DNA of 64,000 nucleotides. Source: Hygrocybe punicea (lineage: Eukaryota > Basidiomycota > Agaricomycetes > Agaricales > Hygrophoraceae). The position numbers were made by a program, and so were the translations under genes. The notes beneath the pieces were generated by a model. The model was given only the letters and a program-made list of their open reading frames with translations. It ran no database searches and had not been told where the DNA came from. Location of the stretch: the NCBI GenBank assembly GCA_963556145.1, contig OY744465.1, forward strand, positions 5,766,001-5,830,000. Direction: 5' to 3'. Shown piece by piece: positions 33,613-44,289 of the stretch (within the stretch, counting starts at the first letter, position 1; each line of letters begins with the position of its first letter).

Positions 33613-35636
33613 TGTAGCAGGGGCTGAGGGTCCCTAGCTAGTTGCGAGGCTGGGGACGATCCTGCTATCTGTAGTTAATCAGAGCTTGGATGCGTGACCT
33701 GACGAATTAGGCGAATGCTGACCAATAAGCTGAGTTCAAGTTTTGTTCCCAGGCAGAGTGGGGGGGGGTTGGGAGTTGGTCGGATGGCCGCAGAGTTGGG
33801 TGTGGGAGATGGCATGGACTGTGAGAGGGCCCTGTGAATTTTGTTGGGGGGGTCCGGTCGGATTAGGGGGGGATTTGTGGCAGAGTGGGCACTGTTTGTG
33901 GTGCTGTGGCTGACATTGGGCACCTGAATTTTCGATAAATTACAGGCATATTCTACACTATGTATGCTACATTGAGTCCCACCAAAAAGAGTGGTAAAAT
34001 GGAGTTTCTGAGGCTGCAGAGAAATTGGGGGAGGTCCGGAGTTGTGGCTGAAATTTAGACTGAGTTTGAAATCTACAGCCAAAGTGTTCGCACTCAGACG
34101 AACTCAAAACCTTCTGCTGCTCAACATCCCACCCCCCGCCATCCTGACACCCTGCAGCCCCACAACTTTCCCATCCCCCTCTATTGTCTCCTACCCCCCC
34201 CTCCAGGCGACCTTTTGGCCCCCCCCAGTATGACCAATGTCCAGCAACAGCGCTACCAGTGCCCCCAGCAAGAGGGGTGCATTCCGGCTGCTTTTCAGCG
34301 CTGTAGAGAAGTTCTGAGGGCAGCAGGGGTTGTGGTGCACCCACCCCCTGCTGCAGCAGGTGAGTGTTCAGTTCAATTGGGTGTTTTGGAGGTGAATTGA
34401 CTTGGTAGTGATCACTCAGGCTTCAGCCCCCTCTCCCTGCCCTCCCAGCCCTCCATCCAGCTCTTCCCCACATCCCTTCATCCCTCCTGCACTCCCTCCA
34501 CCCATTCTCCACCCTCCCCTCCGCTCCCCCTCCCTTTGACCTCTTCTGGCTCCTCCATCCACCTCCCTGCCTTTTCCCCCTCTCCAGCCCCTTCCTGTAG
34601 CCCCCATTCATCTCCAACTCACTCTCCTGCCATGTCCTTGACCCCTCTGTCTGCAGTGCTGTATTGTATAATATTTGACATTTTATTATAATAATTCAAT
34701 AAATAACTAAATAATAATAACAATAAATTGATAACTACTTAGCAATAAATGAACTGCAGCATATTGGTATGAAAACCCAAGTATGAGATCAAGCCTAATG
34801 ATAACTATAAAAAGAAAGGTGACATGGGGTGCTGCTAGTGTTGTGAGTGCAGCAAACAAACATGAGTGATGGATGAGTAAATTAAGATGGGGTGTTTGTG
34901 AGCGCAGCAAACAAACATCAGTGGCACAAAAAGCATTGTGATAGGGACAAGGTGAGTAAATTAAGATGGGGTGCTATAGCTGTTCATAAGTGCAGCAAAC
35001 AAACATCAGTGGCACAAAAGCATTGTGGGGACAAGGTGAATAAATTGCAATGGAGTTGGGGTTCCACAAGTACACTCAGAAACATCACTGGCACAGAAAG
35101 CATTGTATATGAGGTAAATTAAGACAGGGTGCCACAAGTGTCAGTGAGCATAGTGAACCAACATCAGTGGCACAAAAAGCATTGTAATGGGGACAATGCA
35201 AGTCATTTGAAACATTGCAAAAAGTGACTACAATGTTTTGACACTCAACACAAACATTCTTGATCCTTCCTTTACTATCTACTACTGTCATGATTTGTAC
35301 ACCTAAGACTTTTAATACAAAATATTCCAGGTGCGGCCAATCAAACTAGTAATTATTGACACCTAATAGTTGAGGGGGTGGGGCCGAGCGAAGCGAGGTC
35401 TCAGCCCCCTCCATGAATCATGATATATTCCATAGAACATGTGCAAAAATATCTCTGCAGTCCTTTCTTTCTAGGTCTTTAGATCCCATCCTTGACGGGA
35501 TCATCACCTCCCTGGACAGGTCCTAACCCTAGTAGCTCTATCTAAGACAGACTGGACTAAGTCTACTGACTAATCGGGAAATCAACTAAGAGTCACATGA
35601 TCTACTGACTAAGACTGCCCAGGACCTCCTACTACA
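33613..35636 (-). repeat. left LTR, interrupted by about 1.85 kb
   Basis: Bases 33613-33670 and 35527-35636 together match the right LTR. The intervening sequence has the minisatellite at 34815-35210, pyrimidine-rich tracts (34400-34620) and a GGGGCCGAGCGAAGCGAG word near 35381. It is either a nested insertion or sequence lost from the right LTR. Confidence 0.65.
34815..35210. repeat. minisatellite, 70-95-bp unit, about five imperfect copies
   Basis: Units share GTGCAGCAAACAAACATCAG, TGGCACAAAAAGCATTGT and GGGGACAAGGTGAGTAAATT. Later copies are more diverged. Confidence 0.8.
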
Positions 35637-35709
35637 TGTACCCCTGTTGAAAAATCCAGTGGTGTCCTTGTTGCTGATCGAAAAGAAAAGAAAACAAAGA
35701 CTAAATCTG

Positions 35710-35752
35710 AGAACAAAAACAAAAACAAAAACAAAAACAAAACAAAAAGAAC
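35710..35752. repeat. (AAAAAC)n microsatellite
   Basis: Four to five consecutive AAAAAC-type units lie just inside the 3' end of the retroelement (in its own orientation). Confidence 0.85.
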
Positions 35753-35755
35753 AAA

Positions 35756-37514
35756 GCTAAACTGGCCTGGTCCATCCCAGGGCCTGAAGTGCTCTGCTCA
35801 AGTCACCAAGTCGGGGATCGTGATCCCAGTCAAGGTGCTCGGAATGACGTGGGGTTGAATTGACCGTGCCAAGGGGCTTGGTGATGATTGGCTGTCCAGG
35901 CGCAATGCCAGCTGGATGGCTTCGTGTCATGATGGGGCTTGTGGGGGCGATGAAAACACATCGAGGATGGGTCTGTGGTCGTGGTCATCGAATACGGTGC
36001 TGTAAAGTGGCGAATGGTCGTGGTGAGTTGGAACGGAGGGCCGAAAGATTGCGGGGTGGGTATGTGGTTGCGAAAACAGGGTGGAGTGGGATGGTAGCGG
36101 TGTCTTCGGCCCAGTCAATTCGCGTGGGTGCAAGTATGGGGCTTCGGGTATGGGATTCTGAGCCGTTCTTGGGCTCTCGTTGTGTTTTCTCCCCGTTCTG
36201 ATGCATCTCCACATTTGTCATCGTCTCGTCTTGCTCAATCGTCTCCGCCTCCCTTGTTGCGTCGTTTGTATTCATGTCTTTCGCCTCCTCAGGCCTCTTG
36301 TGCACGTTGGCTCATGTCTCGACGTTGTTAGGCCTTGGGGTTCTCACTTGGGGTGTCTCAGCAGCAACGTCGTGGTTTTGGGCGGGCGTGGGTGTGGACT
36401 TGTTAGGCATTGGTGCCGGCATGGTGGATTCGCGGTCTGGGACGCGTTTGGACGTGTTTTGTTGTAGGGGCATGGGGTTTCGGGTTGATATTCATGTGTT
36501 GAGTGTTGGTCGTGCTGCTGTGGGTGATGGAGAGCGCGTTTGAGTGTGTCTGGGTGCATTTTCATGCGAGAATGGGGCCGTTTGGGTGGGCATTGGGACA
36601 CGAAGGGTGGTTGGTCTCGACACGTTTTCCTGCGGAACTGGTGCCGTTTGGGTGCTTGACAATGACGTGGCGCGGTTGGGCGTCATTTTCGGCATGTGTG
36701 TATTGGTCGTGCTCTGGGTTAGTGATACGTTCATCGTTTGCATGGGTGTGGGCGAAAGGATGGATGCGGGGATGGTGGATGGTTGGTACTGGGTTGCTGC
36801 GGAATTGGTGGTTGGTGTTTGTGTTGACTCACATATGTGGGTACGTGGTTCTGTTTGGGCTGCTGTATGTGCTGTTGCTGGTGCCGTGTCTGTCTGCGCT
36901 GTTGTGTGTACGTGGTTGGATGGTGTTGTCTGAGTCGAAGTTGATATGCGTGGTTTCGACACGGTTTCTGTCTGCGTGGTGGTGGCTGTGTACACTGTAA
37001 TGGGGGCCACTGTCTGTATTGATGTGGATATGTGGGTAGACGGCGTTGTTTGGGTCGACGTGGAACTGTAGGTGCGTGGGGCGTTGTCACATTGCTTGGC
37101 CACTTTCCTTCTCTCGTTTCGCTCGCCATTGAACTCTCCTCGTCTGTAGGCCCGTTTTATGTCTTCTTCAGCAGCACTGCGACTGAGGTTTTTTCCTTCC
37201 TTGAGACCGATTCATTGTCCAGCGTTGAAGCCGGCTTCTTGTCCCTTCTCAAATCCTGCGCACCTGCCGTCCTCGAAGACTGACAGCATAAGGGTTTGTA
37301 AGTCCTTGATGCACATAATTGTGCCGTCCTCGGGTAAGTTTTTAATGCCTTCGCTGTCAAGTTGCTCAGAGTCTTTGGTCACCTCCATAGGTGTCGCTTT
37401 TGCCATAGTCTCTGTGGTCGCGTTATGCTGTTGTTGCGTAGTGGTTCTCATAGCTTTTTTGGGGATTTTCTTCTTATTGCTGGGGCCTGGCATGATGATG
37501 GGCCAAGTAGGCAT
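35756..37514 (-). pseudogene. gag-like ORF of the LTR retroelement, broken by an in-frame stop
   Basis: Starts at 37514 or at the second methionine 37493 (MPGPSNKKKIPKKAMRTTTQ). A helical part includes FEDGRCAGFEKGQEAGFNAG. An in-frame TGA follows at about 37217, then the same frame continues IGLKEGKNLSRSAAEEDIKR and NGERNERRKVAKQ. Next is a long disordered region of STQT and AQT-type repeats (36500-37080). The tail reads WDHDPRLGDLSRALQALGWT before a stop at 35758-35760. From memory, this tail recurs in Agaricomycete retroelement proteins. The TGA could be a CGA to TGA transition. Other frame changes lie between 36490 and 36310. Confidence 0.55.
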
Positions 37515-37885
37515 AGTTGAGATTGCAAAATAAATACGGGGCTCGCGTGATTTTGTAGAGAAGACTGGCGTATGAGGGCTACTCTTGGTAAGGAACTCAT
37601 GTGTTGGGGAAAACTCGTGTAAGGGAAGGCTTTTGTGTCGGAATCCTGGGTGAAAACTTGTGTTTGATGGCGGCTCGGGTGAAAACTCTCGTGTAGGGAC
37701 TCGGTGACTTGTGTTTGGTGATGGCTTGTAGGGGAAAACTCTCGCGTTGGGGTGTGGCTCATGTTTGATGTGACTTTGACTCCTGTTTGATGGCTGATGA
37801 TAACTCTGGTATATCAGCTGAAAGGGGAAAGTAGTGCTGGAGACAGTAAGCTGGGAATGGGTCGAATCAAGCTCTCATCACCAGG

Positions 37886-38035
37886 TGTAGCAGGGGCTGA
37901 GGGTCCCTAGCTAGTCACGAGCCTGGGGACGATCCTGCTATAGCTCTATCTAAGACAGACTGGACTAAGTCTACTGACTAATCGGGAAATCAACTAAGAG
38001 TCACGTGATCTACTGACTAAGACTGCCCAACTACA
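37886..38035 (-). repeat. right LTR of the retroelement (5' LTR in element orientation)
   Basis: A 150-bp repeat from TGTAGCAGGGG to CTACA. It matches the left LTR apart from the large segment there and a short indel near the CTACA end. Confidence 0.8.
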
Positions 38036-38353
38036 CCGGGGGATGCTATAGTCCATACAATGGGCTGACCCAGTGTGTAAAGATCAATAATGCCATCGGG
38101 TGTGGAATCAACGGGTCCCCTCCCTGCGGTGCATATGTTGGACCAAAGGGCACATACCGTGTGCAGATCTTCCATGGGGACGGCATGGCCTCCCTCAACT
38201 CGTCAAACATCGGAACAGCTGTCCTGGACAATTGGCCCGCACTTGCATATGACAACGGCATCGCGCTATGTTTGGGGTTGCTGGTTGTCGATTGGTGTCT
38301 GTTCAGTACATCAATGTAGATGTGTGCAATGTTGATGAATACATGCTCAAGTG
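38036..38353 (+). pseudogene. secreted cysteine-rich protein, middle part
   Basis: Continues the frame of 33422-33612. It encodes GCYSPYNGLTQCVKINNAIG, NGSPPCGAYVGPKGTYRVQI and then LDNWPALAYDN. Near 38270 the frame shifts by one base before GCRLVSVQYINVDVCNVDEY. It runs open into family C at 38353. The CAAGTG at 38348-38353 is the target copy. Confidence 0.6.
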
Positions 38354-38639
38354 TATGGCAACAGGGACTGGTCAGCCCTACAAATGGAATGAGATAAGCG
38401 TGCCGTTCACACTTCCAATGCGGCATTGCATTAGGACCCAGGACACTACTCCTCTATCAATTAGTTTAGATATTCCTATGCCTGTTGGCGACAGTGGGCT
38501 TGCCCAGTATCTTTTTCATACTTTTTCATACTATATATATTATATATTCATCAATAATAGACTACGATACATGATAAACTGAGTGGAAAGGATAAAATGG
38601 GTGGGGTACAGTTGAAACCACTAAGAAAGGTGAGGTAGC

Positions 38640-38815
38640 ATGGTAATAGGATTTAGCGAGGGTAGCAGGATGTACCTGAGGGGCAGGGGGTAGCGGAACA
38701 CACCCAGGAGTAGCGGGATGTGCCCAAGGGGCAGCAGGGTAGCAGGACAGACCTGAGGGGCCGTGGGGGTAGCAGGACATGCCCAGGGGGCAGCAGAGGG
38801 TAGCGGGAGGGTGAT
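38640..38815. repeat. about 30-bp tandem array inside the family C TIR
   Basis: Units of the type GGTAGCAGGACATGCCC plus a GGGGGCAGC tail occur about six times. The inverted counterpart is at about 46640-46810. Confidence 0.75.
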
Positions 38816-38949
38816 GAGACGTACCTGCAAAGTGGCGAAGTGAAGGTGAGAGGGGCCCGCAGGTCGGGGCACTCTGAGGGGTCGGGGAGTGGTAGGAGGG
38901 TACTTACTCGGGTGATTTGGCCCGGTTCCATCGTCAGAGACAATGGCCT

Positions 38950-39290
38950 CGCCTGCGATATCCTTACCCCCATCCGAGGCGGCCCATCGTCATCGTCGTT
39001 GCTGCTGTCGTCGTCCGCTTCTGCATTCGTCGTCGTTGCTGCTGCCGGTTCCTGGCCCCGGCACCCTTGCCCCCACCCGAGGCGGCCCACCATCATCGTC
39101 GTTGCTGCTGCCATCCGCTTCTACTTTCGTTGTCGTTGCTGCCGTCAGTTTCTGGCCTCGGCATCCTTGCCCCCATCCGAGGCAGCCCATCGTCATCGTC
39201 GTTGCTGCTGCCGTCCGCTTCTGACTTCGTTGTCGTTGCTGCCGTCGGTTTCTGTCCTCGGCATCCTTACCCCCATCCGAGGCAGACTAC
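38950..39290. repeat. about 96-bp tandem array inside the family C left TIR
   Basis: Units begin CCTTACCCCCATCCGAGGC or CCTTGCCCCCATCCGAGGC and continue with GTCATCGTCGTTGCTGCTG and a CCGCTTCTG block. There are about three and a half units on the left against about two and a half on the right. Confidence 0.8.
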
Positions 39291-39815
39291 AGTAGTTCAC
39301 TCTGCAACGGAGTCAGTTATGGAACAGGCGTGAGTTTTTCCGTCCGCTTTCACTAATAGATGCACTCACTATGGTTTCAAAAAGTGTGGCGTGGTGGGCT
39401 AGTTTTCTGCTTAGAGTGACCGTCATGACAATTGCTAAGTCGCTTTGTAATGACAATGATGTTTGTACATTATTTGGATGGACTGCTTGGACAGTGCGCC
39501 CAAACAAACAAACAGATTAGGAAAGGGCGACAGACGATTTTATATGGACGATTTTAAATAATGTTAGATGACACGACAAAGGAATGACTACGGCAATTAT
39601 CGAGAAAACGAGTCCAAATGAGTGAGTGTCGTAGCAGACAGGGCAATGGAATAACCAGGGTATAGTGCACCAAAAGGAGGTCCAAAACGATGATTCCGGA
39701 GCATGGTCAATGGCTGCAAACTGGCCGCAATTCTGTCTGGATGCTGTCAAAACAAGTTTGAGATCTTTTCCGAAACAGCAAGGGTACGAACTCACATTAT
39801 TAGTAGGAATCACCA

Positions 39816-42532
39816 TTAGGTGGTTTGGCTAGGATGAATGGATATAGCTGAGATTGACATTTCGCGAGTTTCAAGGCCTGGGTCAATTAAGACTCTACCG
39901 GATCTGGGTTGTCCTACCGGTATGTTCATCAATGAAGAGCCTGAAGTCTCGTACCCCTTCTGAACATCACCAGTGGGTTTGGGACCTTCGGGTGCAGCCA
40001 CTGTGGACTCGGTGTATTTGGTAGGCAAGTCGAAATAGTGACAAAATTTGTTACAAAAATGATCGTTCTTGAACTGATCGTGTGCTTCAGCGAGATTTCC
40101 AGATGCAAACAGCATGCCAAGGGAACTAGCAGATCTCGGTCAAGCATATTCAAGATAAAGTTAACAAATACTCACCTGTCCGTCATGATTTGTGGATCTG
40201 ACAACAGATGATCGCCTCCTGCCAGGGACAATGGAGTGTGAGCATGCTCAAAACTGTTGAAAAAATACACACGCACCCTGATAGTCTGTCACAAACACGA
40301 GTTTGCTTGTCTTCCAGTACTGAACATGCTGGGAAAATGCAAGAAATTCTGCCCGCTCGACATCCTCATTGTGGCCAAAGAAGAGCGGAGATGCTGATCC
40401 ATTATGAATGTACTTTCGAAACGGTCCTTCAGTCTCAGCTGCGACAACTTCTTCAACAAGGAAAACCCTCTTTTCCCCTCCCTGCTCATAGGCTAGTGCT
40501 GACTGAACGAACCGCATATCAGGGATTGACATTGGTGGTTTTCCACAGATTGCAATCTGCTTATCGATAAATCGGTAAACCAATTCTAACAAGGCATGGG
40601 CCCAAATGAAACAAGTGATTTCGGTGGTGAGGTCCCTCAGTTGTAAATGGCTATCAACGGCAATCTTCTGTTCAATGAAGACACGACATCCAAATGAGTT
40701 GACCACTTCCTTCTTTTTTGATGTGAATATCTGCTTAATGCAAACATCCACACTCTCCCCAAATACAGTTTCGCTCGCTGTTCCAAGATAAGCCATTTTG
40801 AAACCTCCTGATAACTGTTGCCCAGGACTCATATTTAGGTGCAGGTAAACCTGCTTTGGCCGATTCCAGTCCAAATTGTCCCAGTAGTGGGATTCTTTCA
40901 TGAGTTCCTCAAGATTCTTTTGCTTGACGAAATAAAGACAGACTGGTATTGATTTCATGTCCACTGTTCATTTTGTCAGAATGATGTGCAAATGTACGCT
41001 GAAGGCTTGAAACTTACAAAGCTGCCGAATCTCCTTCTTTGAAGGACGATGCTGAGCACGAAGGGCTGATTGGAGGACTGTCTTATCAGGGGACACTAGG
41101 TCTGGAGAGTTGTCCCCTACATATCGGAATCGCTTTTGTGAAGGCGTCTTCGGAGAACTTTGAGTGGATACCTCTGTGGGGTGGGAGATTGTCCTGCAGC
41201 ATTTGTTATAGCTTTGCAAATCCGGTCCAGTTGCCTCAGGAAGAAAAAGAGGCTCATCCTGTGCCAATGCAGGTTGACTCAGTATGTTTTCCTGACGTGC
41301 TGTAGTCGCCAGTGCCGGATCCGGGTACTTGTCACCTGGTATGTTAGGGCTTTTTTCGGCAGCCTATTCTCATACTTGCGGTAAGCAAGCATCCACATGA
41401 GGTATAACTGATTACACATACATCTTTGTCATTTTCAAGCGCATCACTCCATACTTTGAAGTCGGAAAATATCTTGTCTGGCACATGGAGATAGATCAAA
41501 CATTTCCCAGTGCGGAATTTTGGTGCACCGTTCTTTGCTTGTCTAAAAAATTGGGTAGAAATGGCACCTCTCTCCTGGGTTAAAGGCACCCAGTCTTTGT
41601 TACGCAATATAACATCGGCACTGTGCAAGGGGAAACCCTTTGAAAAATCCATCCATAGCCACTCTATCGCCATGAACGCCATATCTTTCAAGTCTTTTGC
41701 TCCAATATGAACTGGAATATTGTCGATTGCTTCAAAAATTCCCTGTTATTCAGCGTGAGGAGGGTAATTGCTCGAAAAGTTATGACATACACCAAGTAAG
41801 ACTTTTGTCGTCTTTCTGAGAGGAATGTGCACTAATCGGCATTCCACTGTCACTACCTCACCGGCATTATTTGCGTATGCCTGCTTTGCCATCTTATCTC
41901 GCAACAAGGCATAGACAGCATGGTTACTCGTATATCCAGCTGGCAAAACTTTTGACATCGCCGGAACAAATGATGGTTGCTGTCCTGGCAACTGTATGGT
42001 AGGGTATGTCCCGCTACTTTTCTGGGGAGCGTGATATTGCTGAATGAACGGAAGAGCCGGGGGAGGCATCAGCAGACGAGGATCTCCAATGGCTTGCACA
42101 GGGTGAGACGGCCCTGAAATTTGATTCAATTTGGAGAAAGGGTAAGGAACGGATTGAAAAGATATACCTCCTCATTGTGCTTGTGCAACCTGGGTGTGAA
42201 CCTCTTTTTTTTAAATTTGCAACCCATTCTGATCTTCATCTAGAATGACAGGAAGGGTGAAGAAGATTTAGAGAATTGAATGACAGATACAGACCTCTAC
42301 GTATTGTGGTTGTCTTTTTAACATAATAAGAATAACATTCACTGCAAACAGCTCTTCCAGGACGAGTAGGATCGGCACTGTACAGATACTCGAGACTGGT
42401 GCCTGGTGGGAAGACCCTTACTCGGCATTCCTTCCGACCACAAATAACGGCTTGGGTTGAGTCAGGATTAGTGAAGCATGCAGCATACATGATGATAAAA
42501 TGAAGCCAAAATCCAGTCAAATTTTCACACAT
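39816..42532 (-). CDS. alpha-type (MHCK/eEF2K-like) protein kinase carried by the transposon
   Basis: The N-terminal exon has a Cys-rich zinc-binding-like module (CGRKECRVRVFPPG, then VCSECYSYY). The middle exons hold a Pro/Gln-rich linker and a conserved segment (YTSNHAVYALLRDKMAKQA; VECRLVHIPLRKTTKVLLG; AIEWLWMDFSKGF). The catalytic domain runs from QQLSGGFKMAYLGTA (glycine-rich loop), DVCIKQIF (ATP-binding lysine) and FIWAHALLELVYRFIDKQI. It continues through IPDMRFVQSALAYEQ, RVFLVEEVV, KYIHN and ERAEFLAFSQHVQYWKTSKL to FVTDYQG / GDHLLSDPQIMTD (catalytic Asp region). The last block is GNLAEAHDQFKNDHFCNKFC. All expected landmarks are present and the introns join without frame loss. Alpha-kinases phosphorylate Ser/Thr, often in helical substrates; this one's target is unknown. 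It starts 47 bp after the transposase stop. Confidence 0.85.
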
Positions 42533-42579
42533 TGGTAATTTCCCTCGGTTAAAAAGATTTTTTTTATTGTCATAAGAAA

Positions 42580-44260
42580 CTATGAGGAATCTTCAGATGG
42601 CATGAAGTAGGCGTATTCCCGCATGTCTATATTACCCTCCACATCCATGGTAGGAGGATTGGCTAATCCACCCATGTAACAATAGCCAAGCTCACCAACA
42701 TTACCGTCGCCATGAGGTAAATCCCGTAGGCCTGAAAGAAGCTCAATTTCATCGACTTTGGCTTGTACGTCACGTAGAGATTCATCCAGCAATGGGTTGT
42801 CTGGAATATTTCGGAATCCAGCCAGTATTGCGGCATATATGTCCCAAAATGTTGTCGAAGTAACTCCTGGCCGTCCAATGCCATTATAGATGGGAACCAC
42901 ACATGCTTCGAAGGCCGTTGGAACAAGTAAAAAGACAGGATTGTTTGGATTGGCCCATTCCCTTTCCATCTCGTCAAACAACTCCAGGGGCACGATAATC
43001 TTGCCAAAGTAATTCAGTTTATATTTCATGTGATGTAGAAGACACTACCTTAAAATCACATGTGCCATACAGATGCGGTTTGGCAGCAATGAGGTCAGGG
43101 ATTCCACAAGGTAAAACTTTATTCTTGTCAGCTCATCGAGGTGTTGAATTGAACTGTTGCATCCAGGCATCAAGCTCAGCTTGAAGCCAGGGGATGGCAA
43201 GCCAACAGAAGATAAGTCTATTCTCATAAAAGTACATTAGATTCACTTAAGAAAATAACCGTACTCACCGCTCAAGAGGGTCATCGGCATTATATAAGCC
43301 ACTATTAAAGCCAGAATCTAATATGTCCTCAAATCCAGGTGTAAACTGGCGCCGTAACTGAGACCAGCCTGCTTCAGGCTTAACATTCATCTTATCCCGT
43401 TTCCAATGATGTTGAATAGTGTCAGAGAGGGCAGGATCAAGGCGGTGGCGGATGAGAGTGTGGCAATTTGCAATGCCATAGTTTTCCGAGCCCAGATCAC
43501 TCTGTGTGATGAGTGGAACACCTGATAGTAAAGGGTCAGCCACAAATAATTTGAAAAGAAGGCCATACCGCCCAACGCTCGTCCTGCTTCCAGATAATAA
43601 CTTGTGATGAGACAAGGATTACGATTAGTCCACCAGATCTTCAACCATGCCAACCGGCCAGAAAATGGGTCAAGGCCCATGTGCAACCACAGTCCAAAGT
43701 GTTTCCATTTGTCATGTTGATCAAACACAAGAAGATCCATTACTCCAGCTGCCCAAAATCGCTTTCTCTTAAACCGACATTTCAAGCGCTGCTTGACAGC
43801 ATCACGTTCCACTAAGTTGAGCCAATCCAAAAGTGTTTTCCTTGTGAACTATCAGTATTGGAAGTCGACGGTGATTTTAAGAAAAAAACTAAACGCACTC
43901 AGCAACCTTTATATTGTGGTCTTGCCTCAAAACAGATACCATCTGGTGGGCTCCCATGGTTGGAAACCACGAGCGAATTTCGGCAACAAAGGGTGCAATA
44001 GTCTCAGGTGAATGTTGCTGCTGCCATGTACTCAATAGCCCCCATTTCTTTTGGAGTCGTTTGAGGAATTTGAGGCTGGCAGAACAAGATATCCAAGTCA
44101 GCTAATCTAGAATGATACAAAACACGGTACCTAAGCCCATAGATGGCTGAATCGTAATGGTCCTGAACATGTCTGAGGATGGCTGTGTCAGGCAAACCGA
44201 GAGACCAGTAGTGGCGAACAAATGGCTCTAAGACCTGCTCAGGAGGTAGAATGTGGCATG
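42580..44260 (-). CDS. integrase-core (DDE) transposase of family C
   Basis: From the right, spliced exons give LEPFVRHYWSLGLPDTAILR, then LQKKWGLLSTWQQQHSPETI and PTMGAHQMVSVLRQDHNIKV, which resemble a helix-turn-helix N-terminus. The catalytic part follows: RFWAAGVMDLLVFDQHDKWK (first Asp), KIWWTNRNPCLITSYYLEAG, PLITQSDLGSENYGIANCHT (second Asp) and MNVKPEAGWSQLRR (Glu, 41 residues after the second Asp). The C-terminal part continues through GFEDILDSGFNSGLYNADDP to an acidic end at 42580. It corresponds to a retroviral-integrase-type core protein that I recall as widespread in Agaricomycetes. The start codon near 44260 is unresolved. No frame-breaking change was seen in the catalytic part. 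Confidence 0.75.
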
Positions 44261-44289
44261 AGATTCATGGACGGGTGACTCTTGCCTGT

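Larger units (their letters stand above)
33613..38035 (-). mobile_element. non-autonomous LTR retroelement, 4.4 kb, minus orientation
   Basis: Terminal repeats begin TGTAGCAGGGG and end in CTACA. Flanking CCGG at 33609-33612 and 38036-38039 is a 4-bp target duplication. Next to the right LTR the sequence 37862-37885 (reverse strand TGGTGATGAGAGCTTGATTC) looks like a tRNA-type primer-binding site, which sets the minus orientation. The interior carries one gag-like frame (37514-35756) and no reverse transcriptase or integrase, so it depends on another element. The left LTR is expanded by a 1.85-kb segment. Confidence 0.75.
38354..39312 (+). repeat. left terminal inverted repeat of family C
   Basis: Reverse-complementary to 46225-47095 almost throughout. 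It holds one more copy of the inner array than the right arm, which accounts for the length difference. Confidence 0.85.

Noticed and set aside
38653..39333. Pro/Ser-rich and Asp-rich frames within the family C arms
   Set aside because: They follow from tandem arrays in the inverted repeats and appear on both strands of both arms; no conserved protein block.
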